Positions 1-9,552 of a stretch of DNA of 37,551 nucleotides are shown here, piece by piece. The stretch's first letter is position 1. Each line of letters opens with the position of its first letter. Source of the stretch: an uncultured Ruminococcus sp. GTDB lineage: Bacteria > Bacillota > Clostridia > Oscillospirales > Acutalibacteraceae. The stretch lies in the NCBI GenBank assembly GCA_902792105.1, contig CADAYK010000003.1, positions 1-37,551 on the forward strand, in the 5' to 3' direction. The notes under the pieces are model-generated. The model was not told the DNA's origin and did not search any database. It saw nothing but the letters and a program-made list of their open reading frames with translations. The translations under genes and the position numbers were made by a program.

Positions 1-1833
1 GGCGAAGCGCACGACTTAAAGGCAACAGCGGTTTTGTCCAACGTCAGCGGATATGAGATCTATAACGGCGAGGTTGCCGTCGACTGCACCAAGTGCAGCT
101 ATCACGAAGATCAGCTCTGTTCCCACGTGGGCACCGGCAGAGTCGACTATAGCCCCGCCAAAGGGGCATATCCTAACTTTACCCACAGAGGTCACTGTGG
201 GAGATGCAAAAAGCTGCTGTTTGATCAAGAGGAAGCCTGCACCCCCGGCGAATGGGAGCCGAAAGGCTATATAGCGCACCACACACATTGCACAAAATGC
301 GGACAGGAGATGACAGGATATCACGACTTCAAGGGGACGCGCAAGATAACCAAGTTTGAAGCGACCCCCTATAAGGGCGGTTTGTTCAATATGTTCACCC
401 GCTACAACTACCGCTGCTGGTATACCGAGACCTGTAAGATCTGCCATGGCGTACGTCAGGGTTGGTTCGATTATCCTATTATTGATGTCGAGCGTTGGGC
501 AGATTACCGGGCTGCCTTCGAATCCATCGTAAAAATGAACCCCGAGGAGCTGCAGAGCTTCAGCGAGCAGGATTACTTAGAGGGCTATAAATACTATTTA
601 TTGATCCCTTCGTGGTATCTCAGTCCTCTCTATGAGGCTACCGGAACGAATGAGATGAACTTTGCCAACCTGCAGTCCGGCTGGCTGAACAAGTTGACGA
701 ATACCGATGAAGCCGGAAGCTGTAAGATGTTCGACAAAAACGGCAAGGAGATCGCGAGCTATAAGCCAAAAGATAACAAGAAATCCTCTCCCGTAGGCAC
801 GGACGGCAGCAAAGTAGAGGACGAAGGTATTTCCGAGGACGAGCTCGAAAAGTGGCGCGTTACCGGGGAGGACGGCGTTGCGCTCGGCTTAAGCACCGAC
901 TATCTGATGTCGCTCGAGGACGGAGAATACACCTATACCGCCTGCTTCTCCAACGAGAACGGTCAAATGGCAGCCGTGTCGGTGGTGTTCACAATCGTAT
1001 CAGATGAGATCGGCAAGAAAGTGACTAACGTACATCCGCTCGGCACGATGGTCAACGCCGACGGCGAAACCGTTGATATGAAATTGTCCGGGAATACATT
1101 GTACTACACAGGCAATGCGCTTACTCCGCCGGCAGTCACCTTGACGTCTGAGTCAGGCGTTGAGTATGCCGGGGACGAGGACTATACCCTGACCTACTAT
1201 CAGGTCGTCGACGGTGAAAACGGAGAGCCGGTCGAGGTGGAGATCGCAAAAGAGGATATCAGGAATACCGGTACCTATAGCGTAGTAGCTACTCCCACAC
1301 GCAACGGCGTGCTTTCGGGCGAAGCGTGGGCAAGCTTCCGTGTTGCTGAAAAGCCGATGATCCTCGGTGATGTTGACGGCAACGGAACAGTCAATATTGC
1401 CGACGCGACCTGTATCCAAAGATATTTGGCAGATTTGCCGCTGGATTTCACCTTTACAAAAGCGACAGCGGATGCAGACGGCAATGGTGTTGTTAACATT
1501 ACCGACGCAACGTGTATCCAACGCTGGCTTGCTTCTATGGATTCACCAAAGGGAATCGGTCAGCCGGTAACCGTCAACACAACAGATTTATCACCGCTTG
1601 TCGGTTCATGGGCGTATGAGGAGGACGAAAACATCGTTTATACCTTTAACGCCGACGGTACCGGAAACTACGAAATTAACGGCATCAAGATGGGCTTTAA
1701 CTATGCCGACAAAGGCAATTACGCCGAAATCAAATATGACGATGTTACAGGCATCTTAGAGTATACTGTCAGCAACAATACTTTGACAATCAGGGACAGC
1801 ACGGAAGCAGACGTAAGGTATATCAAAAAATGA
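1..1833 (+). CDS. Dockerin-containing secreted protein, 5' end outside window
   Basis: The reading frame is open from base 1, so the true start and any signal peptide lie upstream; 610 residues are visible. The first 140 residues carry four cysteine-pair motifs (CTKC, CGRC, CTKC, CKIC) that could bind metal. About residues 285-450 look like Ig/Big-type beta domains. Residues about 454-514 are a type I dockerin with two calcium-loop repeats (DVDGNGTVNIADAT and DADGNGVVNITDAT), each followed by CIQR. Dockerins bind cohesins on scaffoldins or the cell surface. Unusually, the dockerin is not terminal: about 80 residues follow that resemble a small lipocalin-like domain (starting LVGSW). No catalytic domain is visible in this part. 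The dockerin call is firm; the function is unknown. Confidence 0.88.
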   Translation, partial: GEAHDLKATAVLSNVSGYEIYNGEVAVDCTKCSYHEDQLCSHVGTGRVDYSPAKGAYPNFTHRGHCGRCKKLLFDQEEACTPGEWEPKGYIAHHTHCTKCGQEMTGYHDFKGTRKITKFEATPYKGGLFNMFTRYNYRCWYTETCKICHGVRQGWFDYPIIDVERWADYRAAFESIVKMNPEELQSFSEQDYLEGYKYYLLIPSWYLSPLYEATGTNEMNFANLQSGWLNKLTNTDEAGSCKMFDKNGKEIASYKPKDNKKSSPVGTDGSKVEDEGISEDELEKWRVTGEDGVALGLSTDYLMSLEDGEYTYTACFSNENGQMAAVSVVFTIVSDEIGKKVTNVHPLGTMVNADGETVDMKLSGNTLYYTGNALTPPAVTLTSESGVEYAGDEDYTLTYYQVVDGENGEPVEVEIAKEDIRNTGTYSVVATPTRNGVLSGEAWASFRVAEKPMILGDVDGNGTVNIADATCIQRYLADLPLDFTFTKATADADGNGVVNITDATCIQRWLASMDSPKGIGQPVTVNTTDLSPLVGSWAYEEDENIVYTFNADGTGNYEINGIKMGFNYADKGNYAEIKYDDVTGILEYTVSNNTLTIRDSTEADVRYIKK

Positions 1834-1867
1834 TATTTTTGAGGATCGCTATGTTGAAAAACACCTT

Positions 1868-2030
1868 ATACTAATTCCTGATAGAAAGTAGACTTATATT
1901 TTGCGAGGATATTTTTCGCAAGACAAGGCGGAGGACGCGGCAAGGCTGGCGCCTTGCAAGGACGGACGACAACGCAGTATTGTGGAAAATAGACCGCAAA
2001 GATTGGCTACTTTTTATTAGGTATTAGTAT
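1868..2030 (+). repeat. MITE-like dispersed element, full copy 1
   Basis: A 163-base element with imperfect terminal inverted repeats: the left end reads ATACTAATTCCTGATAGAAA and the right end, reverse complemented, reads ATACTAATACCTAATAAAAA. If the outer TA is counted as target, the element is flanked by TA on both sides, as in IS630/mariner-type MITEs (inference). Inside is the hairpin GCAAGGC-TGGC-GCCTTGC. A further short end-like piece (ATACTAAT) lies just outside at 2032-2039. It sits 35 bases after the dockerin gene stop. Related copies are at 2639-2732 (reverse, truncated) and 36340-36455 (same orientation, internal deletion). Confidence 0.85.
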
Positions 2031-2116
2031 TATACTAATATCAAGCGTCCGCCAAAAATACAGATAATATTTTTGCAGTCCGGCTCCCGGGCAATTCTCC
2101 CGTAATGAAATAAATA

Positions 2117-2173
2117 AACTTCCTGCTTAAATCCGAACCACAGATGATCCGGACACCGGCAGGAAGTTTTTTT
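2117..2173 (+). terminator. Rho-independent terminator
   Basis: The arms AACTTCCTGC and GCAGGAAGTT enclose a loop with an inner CCG/CGG stem, and the 3' arm runs into seven Ts on the plus strand. It lies downstream of the dockerin gene, beyond the dispersed element, and ends 32 bases before the convergent GNAT gene stop. Confidence 0.8.
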
Positions 2174-2204
2174 AACGTTATAAAACAGAGGTCAGCGGAA
2201 AAAT

Positions 2205-2522
2205 TTAACCGAGCACGTCGCCAAACTCTTCTTTTCCCGACATCATCTTATCGGCATATGAGCAGAGCGGCACAATTTTTGCGTTTTTGGCACGGGCGGC
2301 TTCAATCACCTTTAATACAAGCTTTTTGGCAATTCCCCTTCCGCCGTATTCGGAACGGACGCCGGTGTGGGTGATCGTCCAAACGTCGCCGTCAACAGTG
2401 AATTCGCATTCACCTGCCTGTTTACCGTCGACATAGGCGGCGCTGCGGCAGGCATCCTCCTCAAAAACAATACAAACAGTTTCTTGCGGCTCCAAAGCCG
2501 TGCCATTAATATTATTCTGCAT
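2205..2522 (-). CDS. Small GNAT-family N-acetyltransferase (YjdJ/Acetyltransf_CG type)
   Basis: A 105-residue protein of the short GCN5-related acetyltransferase family. The signature is the acetyl-CoA-binding segment TGVRSEYGGRGIAKKLV, followed by AKIVPLCSYAD, the usual C-terminal pattern of this family. Such proteins transfer an acetyl group from acetyl-CoA to an amine; the substrate is unknown. I chose the ATG at 2522 over an upstream in-frame ATG because AAAGGAGGATC sits directly before it. A promoter (2557-2585) lies upstream, so the gene is probably monocistronic. It converges on the dockerin gene. Family confidence is high. Confidence 0.85.
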   Translation of the reverse strand: MQNNINGTALEPQETVCIVFEEDACRSAAYVDGKQAGECEFTVDGDVWTITHTGVRSEYGGRGIAKKLVLKVIEAARAKNAKIVPLCSYADKMMSGKEEFGDVLG

Positions 2523-2556
2523 AAATTGATCCTCCTTTTGAGCTTTTGTTATGCTA

Positions 2557-2585
2557 ATCATATCAGAAAACAAAAAGCTTGTCTA
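2557..2585 (-). promoter_or_regulatory. Sigma-A promoter of the GNAT gene
   Basis: On the minus strand TAGACA (2580-2585) is separated by exactly 17 bases from TATGAT (2557-2562). Each hexamer has one mismatch to consensus. It lies 35 bases upstream of the chosen start codon. Confidence 0.65.
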
Positions 2586-2605
2586 CACCTCCGCGCAAAT
2601 ATAAT

Positions 2606-2631
2606 ACGGCAACCCAATTACGGGCTGCCGT
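2606..2631 (-). terminator. Hairpin, probable terminator of the broken upstream gene
   Basis: ACGGCA-a-CCC pairs with GGG-c-TGCCGT. The T content after the stem is modest on either strand (GTATTATATTT on minus, TTTATTT on plus). It sits between the dispersed element copy 2 and the GNAT promoter, so it may be the original terminator of the broken gene at 2677-3534, now separated from it by the element. Confidence 0.45.
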
Positions 2632-2638
2632 TTATTTA

Positions 2639-2732
2639 ATACTAATACCTAATAAAAAGTAGACAATCTTTGCGGTCTATTTTCCGCAATACTGCGTTGT
2701 CGTCCTTGCAAGGCGCCAGCCTTGCCGCGTCC
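2639..2732 (-). repeat. MITE-like dispersed element, truncated inverted copy 2
   Basis: This is the reverse complement of the right-hand 94 bases of the element at 1868-2030, starting with the same ATACTAATACC end and matching nearly base for base to ...CCGCGTCC, where homology stops abruptly. The missing end lies within or beyond the reading frame at 2677-3534, whose last codons are encoded by this element. Confidence 0.85.
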
Positions 2733-3534
2733 AGGGATATCTGGATTCGCCTTTTTTGAGCCAAACCGGTATTCCGTTCGGGTTGAGCGCGCTTTTGATT
2801 GCGGGCATATTATATACAGTTTGCGCATAGCTTCCGCATACATTTACACCGTAAATACCGCCGCATAAGGGGGTGTTACTCTTGCTTGTATCTGTTTCCG
2901 GATTTTCCTTAGTAGGATTCGTCCAGTAGAATGTAAATTTGTCGTTGGTTTGTGAGGGACGAATGTAGCTGTGTGTTTTAGAGTTGTAGTAAATACATTC
3001 TTCTCTATTTACTCCGGCATCACTTGTCGGAGCAGGCGTTGTATTCGGGTCATAAATCAGGATTCGTCTGTTGTAGGTTTCATTTGTGATATCAGAAGCA
3101 TCGTAAGCGTCCTCAATGCCATAGGCTGCTATTGCATGATGCGCGAAATCTATAGCTGCAATACCGGTTTGGGAATCTTTTTTATACCAAGAAACCGATA
3201 ATTTAACCATTTCGTTCTGATTCTTTAAAAGCTCCTCCAAAAGAGTAATCCTATCATAATTCGTTATATCACCTAAATCTGACGTCACATTGCCGGTTAC
3301 AACAGCCTTTGCTGTGTTGTCGCCGATACCTGAGTTATTCTCATAAGCAACGGTGAAATCGGTATCCTTGACCAGCGTTTTGGTGCCGTCTTTGATAGTT
3401 ACCGCAGGCGCCTTTGCCTTGCCGTCATATTCGTAGGAACCGGGAGTAACCGTAATTGAAGTGACTCCGATTTCTGCCGTATTATACTGAATACATCCGA
3501 TTTTAGTAATCAAAGTCATAGAATAATATAGCAT
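2677..3534 (-). pseudogene. Remnant of a secreted Ig-like (MBG/Big-type) protein gene
   Basis: An open frame of 285 residues with no signal peptide and no clear ribosome binding site. Residues about 24-68 resemble a bacterial Ig-like/MBG domain (SYEYDGKAKAPAVTIKDG ... VAYENNSGIGDN). The rest is rich in polar residues and tyrosine and matches no family I recognise. The last residues (GWRLARTTTQYCGK) are translated from the dispersed element, so the native C-terminus is gone. Joins in the protein, such as the beta-domain running straight into a coiled LLEELLKNQNE segment, suggest deletions. I read it as a decayed extracellular protein related in style to the dockerin gene nearby; an intact short gene is possible but less likely. 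Confidence 0.6.
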
Positions 3535-3656
3535 ATAAACGAAAAATTATCCACAGAAATTTATAAAATAAACGCATTATATTCAAAATCCCAAATGCAA
3601 ACAAAATTAATCCTTTTAATATTTTTTTATGTCAACATTTGCGTCCGGTACAGTCC

Positions 3657-3690
3657 CCAAAAAAAGAGGGTAGGTAAAAACCTATCCCTC
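3657..3690 (-). terminator. Rho-independent terminator of the exopolysaccharide operon
   Basis: On the minus strand GAGGGATAGG-TTTTT-ACCTACCCTC is followed by seven Ts. It lies 47 bases after the stop of the last operon gene (3737). Confidence 0.85.
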
Positions 3691-3736
3691 AATTATACTT
3701 TACCTGCCGCAAAAAGCTTTGGCATAATATTGTTTT

Positions 3737-5866
3737 TTATCCGATATCAAATGTCGGCAGCGAGCGGAATTCATCCTTCAGGATGCCATATGATTGTTTC
3801 AGCCTTTGGGTGTATTCAGGCTGTTTAAGTCCGCTGAACCCGGTATCATACAGCTTGATCGTTCCTTTTTCGCCGGCGCCCAGCTTAATGGTTTTAAACC
3901 CGGTAAATTCTATTTTATCGGAGGTAAGCGGCGCGATACAGGTCTTTGTACGGGGGTTTTTTATTCCCAGCAAATACCACGCCAGACGGATCTCCAGCTT
4001 TTTTCCGCTCAAACAGAAGTCTGCCTGTGAACAGAATTCCTTGCTGTCGGGATCGGCGTTTCCGTATCTGAGAAGTCCGGTTTCGACCGACTTGGGCTCA
4101 ACCAGCCGCTTCTCTTCGGGCAAATACATTTCGTTGGCAACCAACATCCGTATATCGCGGTAAAGACCGCTGTTTTGTTTAAAAGGCTTTGTGTTTTTTT
4201 CGCCGAGGATCTTTTGCAAAACTCCGTATTTATAGTAAAAAGAATCCTCATAAGCGTCGGTAAGAATCCTTGTGTTCTCTTTACCGTTGATCACCAGCAA
4301 CCGGTCAGTCGGTTCCGAAAATTTAAGGTCTCTGTCCTTGTCAACAGTGCTGCCTTCGGCGCTGACTTGAATCGGAACGTAATATGTATCCTTTTCAAAG
4401 TCAAAGTTTTCGGGAAGAGAAACAAGCAAATGCAAATACTCCGCGTCGTATTTCACACAAACGTCGGTATCCTCGACCCCTGTTTCCAAATTCCATTCGG
4501 AGGTATCGCCGTCAGGCAAGCTGACCGCCGTATCAAACGCAAGAACGCCGTAGCTCTGCTCGGCAGAGGACAAATCGTGAATACGCTCGTTAGGCTTATC
4601 GGGATAATACATATCCATATTCCAAGTGCGCTTGAACCATTCATCCTGCCATGAAAACAGCAATCCGCCGCAGCACCCTGCCTCGCTTATATCGCGGGAC
4701 ATACGGGCGTCAAGTTCGCCCTGTTCCTGCTCGGTCAAGCCTCCCTGGCGGTATCCGTTAAGCCCTAAGTGCGCAATGCCGCGCGAGGTGCTCAAGCCGT
4801 ATTCGGCAATCAGCAAAGGAACGCTGTATTGGCTCTTTAAATCCTGCAAATACGCAAGATAATTGTCTTTTGTCTGTGTATATTCCTTCTGGTAATTCAT
4901 AAACTCAGGATAATAAGGATACACATCTACAGCGGCAAACAAGCCGGCATAATAACCGTCTTTTCCTATGATTTTTTCGGTATCGACGCTTTCAGTGTCC
5001 TCTTCATAGGGAAAAGGCTCTGCGGAATGAGTAAGGGTGTCGAGCGTCTGCCAGTTAAGGAATGAAACCGGCAGCTGACACGAATAGGAATCGGTCTCAT
5101 ATTCAATCAGCGTGTCCCCTACCTCACACAAAAATGCTTCAAACGGCGTAGAACCGTCCGCAGTGCGCAGATATCCGCCGTTATAGTCAGCTTGCTTGGG
5201 ATGGGAAACATTGGTTTCGTTCACAAATTCGGGAGGATATTCCAAGCCGAGAATATAACCGACAACGTAATCCGAAATGTCACGGTCGTAGATAGCGGGA
5301 TCAAAGCTGCCGTATGAGGTATAATCGCTTGAGCCGTGGATAATGTCGATCGTTTCGGTAACCGAGCGCTTGAACGCGCCTATCAGGATCTTGTCGCTCT
5401 CCAGCGCGTCGGTCAGCTCGGTCATCAGGTTTTCGGAAAACCATATGCCCTGAATGAGATACAGCGGAGAATCGGCGTGCTGTTTATTGTAGTCATCTAA
5501 AGCACGATAAAAATCCGGATTCATTACGGAAAAAACTCTGACCGTATTCGCGTTCATTTCGCTTATACTTTTAAACCAGTTCATAAAAGTATCATAGCGG
5601 GTATCGGGAGATGCAAGATCGGTCTCGGGCTCGGAAAGTCCCATATTTACGCCCTTGATATAGAAAATCTCACCCTGATTGTCTGAGGTTTTACGGTATA
5701 TATATCCGTTGTCGGCAGCGTAAAACGGCATATCGATCTTATTTGTCTTGGGAAGCTCAATGTGCTTCGCCACGGTATTTTTCTTTTCCTCTTTTTTTTC
5801 TTCACTGCATGAGGCGAAGGCAAAAAGAAACGTTGCAGTAAGCAAAAGTGCTATTATTTTTTTCAT
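3737..5866 (-). CDS. Lipoprotein with glycoside hydrolase-like barrel and C-terminal beta domain
   Basis: A 709-residue protein. The N-terminus [20 protein letters not shown] is a lipoprotein signal with Cys20 as the likely lipid-modified residue, so it should be anchored on the outer face of the membrane. Residues about 45-430 look like a clan GH-A-type TIM barrel: strand-end glutamates in GLEYPP (E209) and LLIAEYG (E355), and the late motif [12 protein letters not shown]. The C-terminal 270 residues form a beta domain with [10 protein letters not shown] and DTYYVPIQV, reminiscent of CBM9/DOMON folds. It is a paralogue of the next gene upstream (5888-8122), 21 bases away. Likely role: trimming or binding the polysaccharide made by the operon's synthase. 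The family cannot be pinned to a GH number from sequence alone. Confidence 0.72.
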   Translation of the reverse strand: MKKIIALLLTATFLFAFASCSEEKKEEKKNTVAKHIELPKTNKIDMPFYAADNGYIYRKTSDNQGEIFYIKGVNMGLSEPETDLASPDTRYDTFMNWFKSISEMNANTVRVFSVMNPDFYRALDDYNKQHADSPLYLIQGIWFSENLMTELTDALESDKILIGAFKRSVTETIDIIHGSSDYTSYGSFDPAIYDRDISDYVVGYILGLEYPPEFVNETNVSHPKQADYNGGYLRTADGSTPFEAFLCEVGDTLIEYETDSYSCQLPVSFLNWQTLDTLTHSAEPFPYEEDTESVDTEKIIGKDGYYAGLFAAVDVYPYYPEFMNYQKEYTQTKDNYLAYLQDLKSQYSVPLLIAEYGLSTSRGIAHLGLNGYRQGGLTEQEQGELDARMSRDISEAGCCGGLLFSWQDEWFKRTWNMDMYYPDKPNERIHDLSSAEQSYGVLAFDTAVSLPDGDTSEWNLETGVEDTDVCVKYDAEYLHLLVSLPENFDFEKDTYYVPIQVSAEGSTVDKDRDLKFSEPTDRLLVINGKENTRILTDAYEDSFYYKYGVLQKILGEKNTKPFKQNSGLYRDIRMLVANEMYLPEEKRLVEPKSVETGLLRYGNADPDSKEFCSQADFCLSGKKLEIRLAWYLLGIKNPRTKTCIAPLTSDKIEFTGFKTIKLGAGEKGTIKLYDTGFSGLKQPEYTQRLKQSYGILKDEFRSLPTFDIG

Positions 5867-5887
5867 TCCTTCGTCTCCTTAATTTGA

Positions 5888-8122
5888 TTATTTTTGCTTG
5901 TTATTTGAATCTGAGTTGCTGCGGTATTGCTCCAGATATTTTTGAAGCTCATAGTACGAAGGCTTAAGCCGCTCGTGCCATGTAGGCATATTCCACTCCT
6001 TAAAGGAATAGTTGCCCTCGAAGTTGATCTTGACTTCTTCCTTATTTTTTGCCACGCCAATGCCGAAGTCGAACGAATCGAAGGGCTGGGGAGTAAATAC
6101 CTGTTCATCTCTGAAATCGCCCATCTGCTGCTTGGATGACGGATCCATAACATTTAAAAGCTGCCATGGAATGCGGATCTCAACCGCATCGTCGCCGTAG
6201 CAAAAATCTGTCAGAGAAGCATAATCCTCAGAGTCGGGATTGGCATTTCCGTATTTCAGCTTACCGGTCTCGTAAGCTTTATCGGGAACCTCAACTCCCG
6301 TTCCTCCGACCTTAAGATGATATCCGTAACACATCATCATCTCATTAAAAACGCCGCTGTCTTTTTTGTCGGCATCCTTAGGCATGGGGAAATCGCTGAG
6401 TATGCGCGATTCAACAAAATGATAGCTGAACGCGTCATAGTAGCTGTCCACATAAATATGAGAATCGGAAGCACCGTGTATTTTAATTAAAAAATCAGCT
6501 CCGTCGTCAAAGGTAAGCTTATAATCCTTTGACGAGGTGTTGCCCTGACCGCCTATCGTATTGACAGGGATATACAGGGTGTCGTTGTTAAAGTCATAAT
6601 CCTTTGACTTATACATCAAATAAAGGTAACGCTCGTCGTGCATAACGGACAGCTCGCCCGCGCCGGACTTGATCGCCGTCTCGGTTGAGCTCCATTCGCC
6701 AATGTCGCCGTCGGGATAGCAGCAGCAATATTTGGCTCCCGGGTCAAATGCCATAATACCGAAGTTTTGCTCGGTCGTCTGGATATTTGACCAGAACGGA
6801 CGGCGGTCGGCAATATCAAACATAACGTTGTTCCACGTTCGCTTAAACCACTCGTCCTGCCATGTGAATACCAAACCGCCCGCATAACCTGTTTTTTGAA
6901 TAGAATCGATCATGTCGGTGAGCATCGCTCCCTGAGCGTTTTCGTCCACACCGCCCTGGTTGTAGCCCATAACGCTTTCGTGTCCCATACCGCGCGAGGT
7001 CGGAATTCCGAATTCGGCAACCAGGATCGGGAGCGTATGAACCAGCTTAAGATCCTTTAAGTATGCGGAATAGGTATCGGGCTTTCCGTTGTCGCCCTTG
7101 TTCTCAAGATAATCCTCCTGATAGTTCAGGCTGTCGGGATAGTAGGGATAAATATGGTAGGACGTAAACATTCCCGGTCCGAAATTTCTGAACTTAATGC
7201 TTTCGGTGTTCACGGTTGCCTTATCCTCATCAAAGTGAGGCTCATTTGGATGGCTTAGAGGGTCGGTCGTGATCCAGTTGGTGAAAGCCAGCGGCACCTG
7301 ATAATGATATTTTTCCGTTTCGTGTTCAATCAAAGCGTCGCCCACCCTGCACAAAAAGGCTTCAAACGGCGTCGAGCTCTGAGTAAATAGATATTTGCCG
7401 TCGTAATCGCGCATATCGGGATGCTGGTCGTCGGTGTTGAGTACAAGGTTGGGGTCCCATTCGATTCCGACGATCCAACCCGCCAGCCAGTTTGACACGT
7501 CTGCGTGATATGTACCCGACGCTTCACCGGGGCTTTCGGGTATTACGGCCTTGCCGTGGATTACATCCACAGTGGTGACCACGTCGTTTTTAAAGTCCGT
7601 CAGGATCTTTTCGTTTTCGGCGTAAACGTCGCCTAAACGTTCGATATCATCCTCGTTTACCCATACTCCCTGAAACAGATAAATGGGATTATCGGCAGAT
7701 TTATTAAAATCGCTGAGCGCCAAATAAAACTGGGGACGCATGGTCGTATAAACACGGATGCAGTTGGCGTTCATCTCGCTTATGTGTTTAAACCAGCGCA
7801 GATATGTTTCGTAGCTGATGGTAAGATCTCCGGGGAACAAAGCAGGTTCCGAGGCGCCTATATTAACGCCCGTCATAAACTGCTGTTCCCAGCCGCCCTT
7901 TCTGTACAGGTTAAAATACCCGTTCTCTGCCTTAAAGCGGTAATCCACGTCGACTGTCGAATCATGAAATTCTTCGCCGGAGTTTTCCGATTTGGCGGGT
8001 GAAGTGTCCTTCTCTCTGAAAACCGAAAGCTGTTTGATGCCGAAAGGAGCCAGCACGCCTGTTTGCGCAAGTAAAAACAGAACAACCATGGTTGCAGCAA
8101 CAGAGATAGCGATCTTCTTCAT
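5888..8122 (-). CDS. Membrane-anchored glycoside hydrolase-like protein
   Basis: 744 residues with an N-terminal hydrophobic segment (about residues 5-27) and no lipobox, so probably a signal anchor. It shares order and motifs with the 709-residue lipoprotein downstream: VNIGASEPALFPGD, MNANCIRVY, GIEWDP (E221), ILVAEFGIPTSRG (E370) and [13 protein letters not shown], then a C-terminal beta domain with DERYLYLMYKS and DTLYIPVN. The two glutamates are placed as in retaining GH-A enzymes, so catalysis is plausible. The ATG overlaps the glycosyltransferase stop as ATGA (8119-8122), which implies translational coupling. The pair of enzymes next to a BcsA-like synthase recalls the glycanases (BcsZ, CcsZ) of cellulose-type operons; the family differs as far as I can see. 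Confidence 0.74.
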   Translation of the reverse strand: MKKIAISVAATMVVLFLLAQTGVLAPFGIKQLSVFREKDTSPAKSENSGEEFHDSTVDVDYRFKAENGYFNLYRKGGWEQQFMTGVNIGASEPALFPGDLTISYETYLRWFKHISEMNANCIRVYTTMRPQFYLALSDFNKSADNPIYLFQGVWVNEDDIERLGDVYAENEKILTDFKNDVVTTVDVIHGKAVIPESPGEASGTYHADVSNWLAGWIVGIEWDPNLVLNTDDQHPDMRDYDGKYLFTQSSTPFEAFLCRVGDALIEHETEKYHYQVPLAFTNWITTDPLSHPNEPHFDEDKATVNTESIKFRNFGPGMFTSYHIYPYYPDSLNYQEDYLENKGDNGKPDTYSAYLKDLKLVHTLPILVAEFGIPTSRGMGHESVMGYNQGGVDENAQGAMLTDMIDSIQKTGYAGGLVFTWQDEWFKRTWNNVMFDIADRRPFWSNIQTTEQNFGIMAFDPGAKYCCCYPDGDIGEWSSTETAIKSGAGELSVMHDERYLYLMYKSKDYDFNNDTLYIPVNTIGGQGNTSSKDYKLTFDDGADFLIKIHGASDSHIYVDSYYDAFSYHFVESRILSDFPMPKDADKKDSGVFNEMMMCYGYHLKVGGTGVEVPDKAYETGKLKYGNANPDSEDYASLTDFCYGDDAVEIRIPWQLLNVMDPSSKQQMGDFRDEQVFTPQPFDSFDFGIGVAKNKEEVKINFEGNYSFKEWNMPTWHERLKPSYYELQKYLEQYRSNSDSNNKQK

Positions 8123-9531
8123 TGTTCAAACTCCTTTCGTTTGATCTTGCCCCATGTCTTGCGAAGCTTACGGTATTTAAGGATACCTTCCACACGGAAT
8201 AATGTGATCATCTGACGATATCCAAAATTTTCCAGTATCGCGTAAACGGATATCGAGATACTTTGCTTTGCGTTCATAGCGGCTCTGTGAGTATATTGCT
8301 CCAGAACCAGGCTGCCCTCCGAAAGGATAACGCCCAGCGCGACCGACAACAGAAAATACATTACAAAGAAGAACATATTCAGCTCGCCCATTATCAGCGT
8401 GAATGGAATCAGGAAATAACCGATTACCTCTACCACTGCTCCAAACAGCTCAAAAATCCAGTTGTACGGAACAGATAACAGACCTACAAAACCGTATCGC
8501 GGATTGAACGTCATTCCGAAGTGTGAAATAAGCGTATCCATCAGGCCGATCTGCCAGCGTCTGCGCTGGCTTCGTATATCCTTCATGGACATAGGACCTT
8601 GAGTCCAGCAGATCGAGAACTCGTCAAACTTGACTCTGTATTTTTTTCTCTTTTTCTTCATATAGCGGTGAATACGAACAATGATCTCCATATCCTCGCC
8701 GACTGTATTTATCTTATAACCTCCGACGTCAATAACCGTCTGCTTACGGAACAGTCCGAAGGCGCCCGAAACGATAAGCAGAGAATTTGACGCGTTCCAA
8801 AATACACGTCCCATCAAAAACGAGCGGTAATACTCAACTATCTGGAAACGCTCAATAATCTTTTTGGGCATGGAAAATCCCTTAAGTTCGCCGTCTACTA
8901 TTTTTGAACCGTTGGCTATACGCACCAGACCTCCGGCAACAACGGTTCGTGAGTCCTTGATAAATTCCATGGAAAGACGAAGAAGAGCGTCTTTTTCTAA
9001 TCTGGAATCCGCGTCCAGACAAGTGAACAGCGGATAACGCGATATATTGATGCCCGCGTTCAGCGCGTCCGACTTACCGCCGTTCTCCTTTTGAACATAC
9101 AGCAAATTCGGGAATTTTTTGCTGTAATAGACCGCCTCTATCTTCTGAGTAGGTATCTGGCTGCGAATAGAAGTTTCGATCTTGTGCATATGAAACGCAT
9201 TTATTACAAGCTCGCCGGTTTTATCGGTAGAGCCGTCGTTAACGACGATGATCTCAAACATCGGATAATTGATCTTCATCAGCGAGCGAACGTTCTGCAC
9301 GATATTCTCCTCTTCGTTAAAAGCAGGAATGATCAAAGATATCGGCAATAAATTATCACTGTCGGCATAGCTGTGAAAATCATCGGAAAAGGTTTTATTA
9401 TAGTTTTTATGTACGCGTACCAAAGATACAAAAAGTTGTATGATGTAAATAAGATTGAGCAAAATCGTAAACGCCATACAAAAATAGTTGAATACAATAA
9501 TAAAGCTTCTTACGGCGTTAAGAAATCCCAT
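8119..9531 (-). CDS. Processive family 2 glycosyltransferase, BcsA-like
   Basis: 470 residues. One or more N-terminal membrane helices (residues about 10-38) precede a GT2 catalytic domain: PAFNEEENI, VVNDGSTD (98-103), the DxD motif DADS (173-176), the (T/G)ED base motif GED (278-280) and QRRRW (322-326), which marks processive polymer synthases. Several C-terminal membrane helices follow (about 335-440). It should polymerise a nucleotide-sugar into an exported glycan at the inner face of the membrane. No PilZ domain is present, unlike proteobacterial BcsA, so any c-di-GMP control must be through the leader riboswitch or another protein. It lies 21 bases after the HEAT-repeat gene. Product identity (cellulose, PNAG or other) is not determinable here. 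Confidence 0.9.
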   Translation of the reverse strand: MGFLNAVRSFIIVFNYFCMAFTILLNLIYIIQLFVSLVRVHKNYNKTFSDDFHSYADSDNLLPISLIIPAFNEEENIVQNVRSLMKINYPMFEIIVVNDGSTDKTGELVINAFHMHKIETSIRSQIPTQKIEAVYYSKKFPNLLYVQKENGGKSDALNAGINISRYPLFTCLDADSRLEKDALLRLSMEFIKDSRTVVAGGLVRIANGSKIVDGELKGFSMPKKIIERFQIVEYYRSFLMGRVFWNASNSLLIVSGAFGLFRKQTVIDVGGYKINTVGEDMEIIVRIHRYMKKKRKKYRVKFDEFSICWTQGPMSMKDIRSQRRRWQIGLMDTLISHFGMTFNPRYGFVGLLSVPYNWIFELFGAVVEVIGYFLIPFTLIMGELNMFFFVMYFLLSVALGVILSEGSLVLEQYTHRAAMNAKQSISISVYAILENFGYRQMITLFRVEGILKYRKLRKTWGKIKRKEFEQ

Positions 9532-9552
9532 TGGCTTTTCCTCCCTTTCCGG

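Noticed and set aside
2031..2116. Small hairpins CAAAAATA/TATTTTTG and CGGG/CCCG
   Set aside because: Short stems without a T run or a gene partner; no support for a distinct feature.
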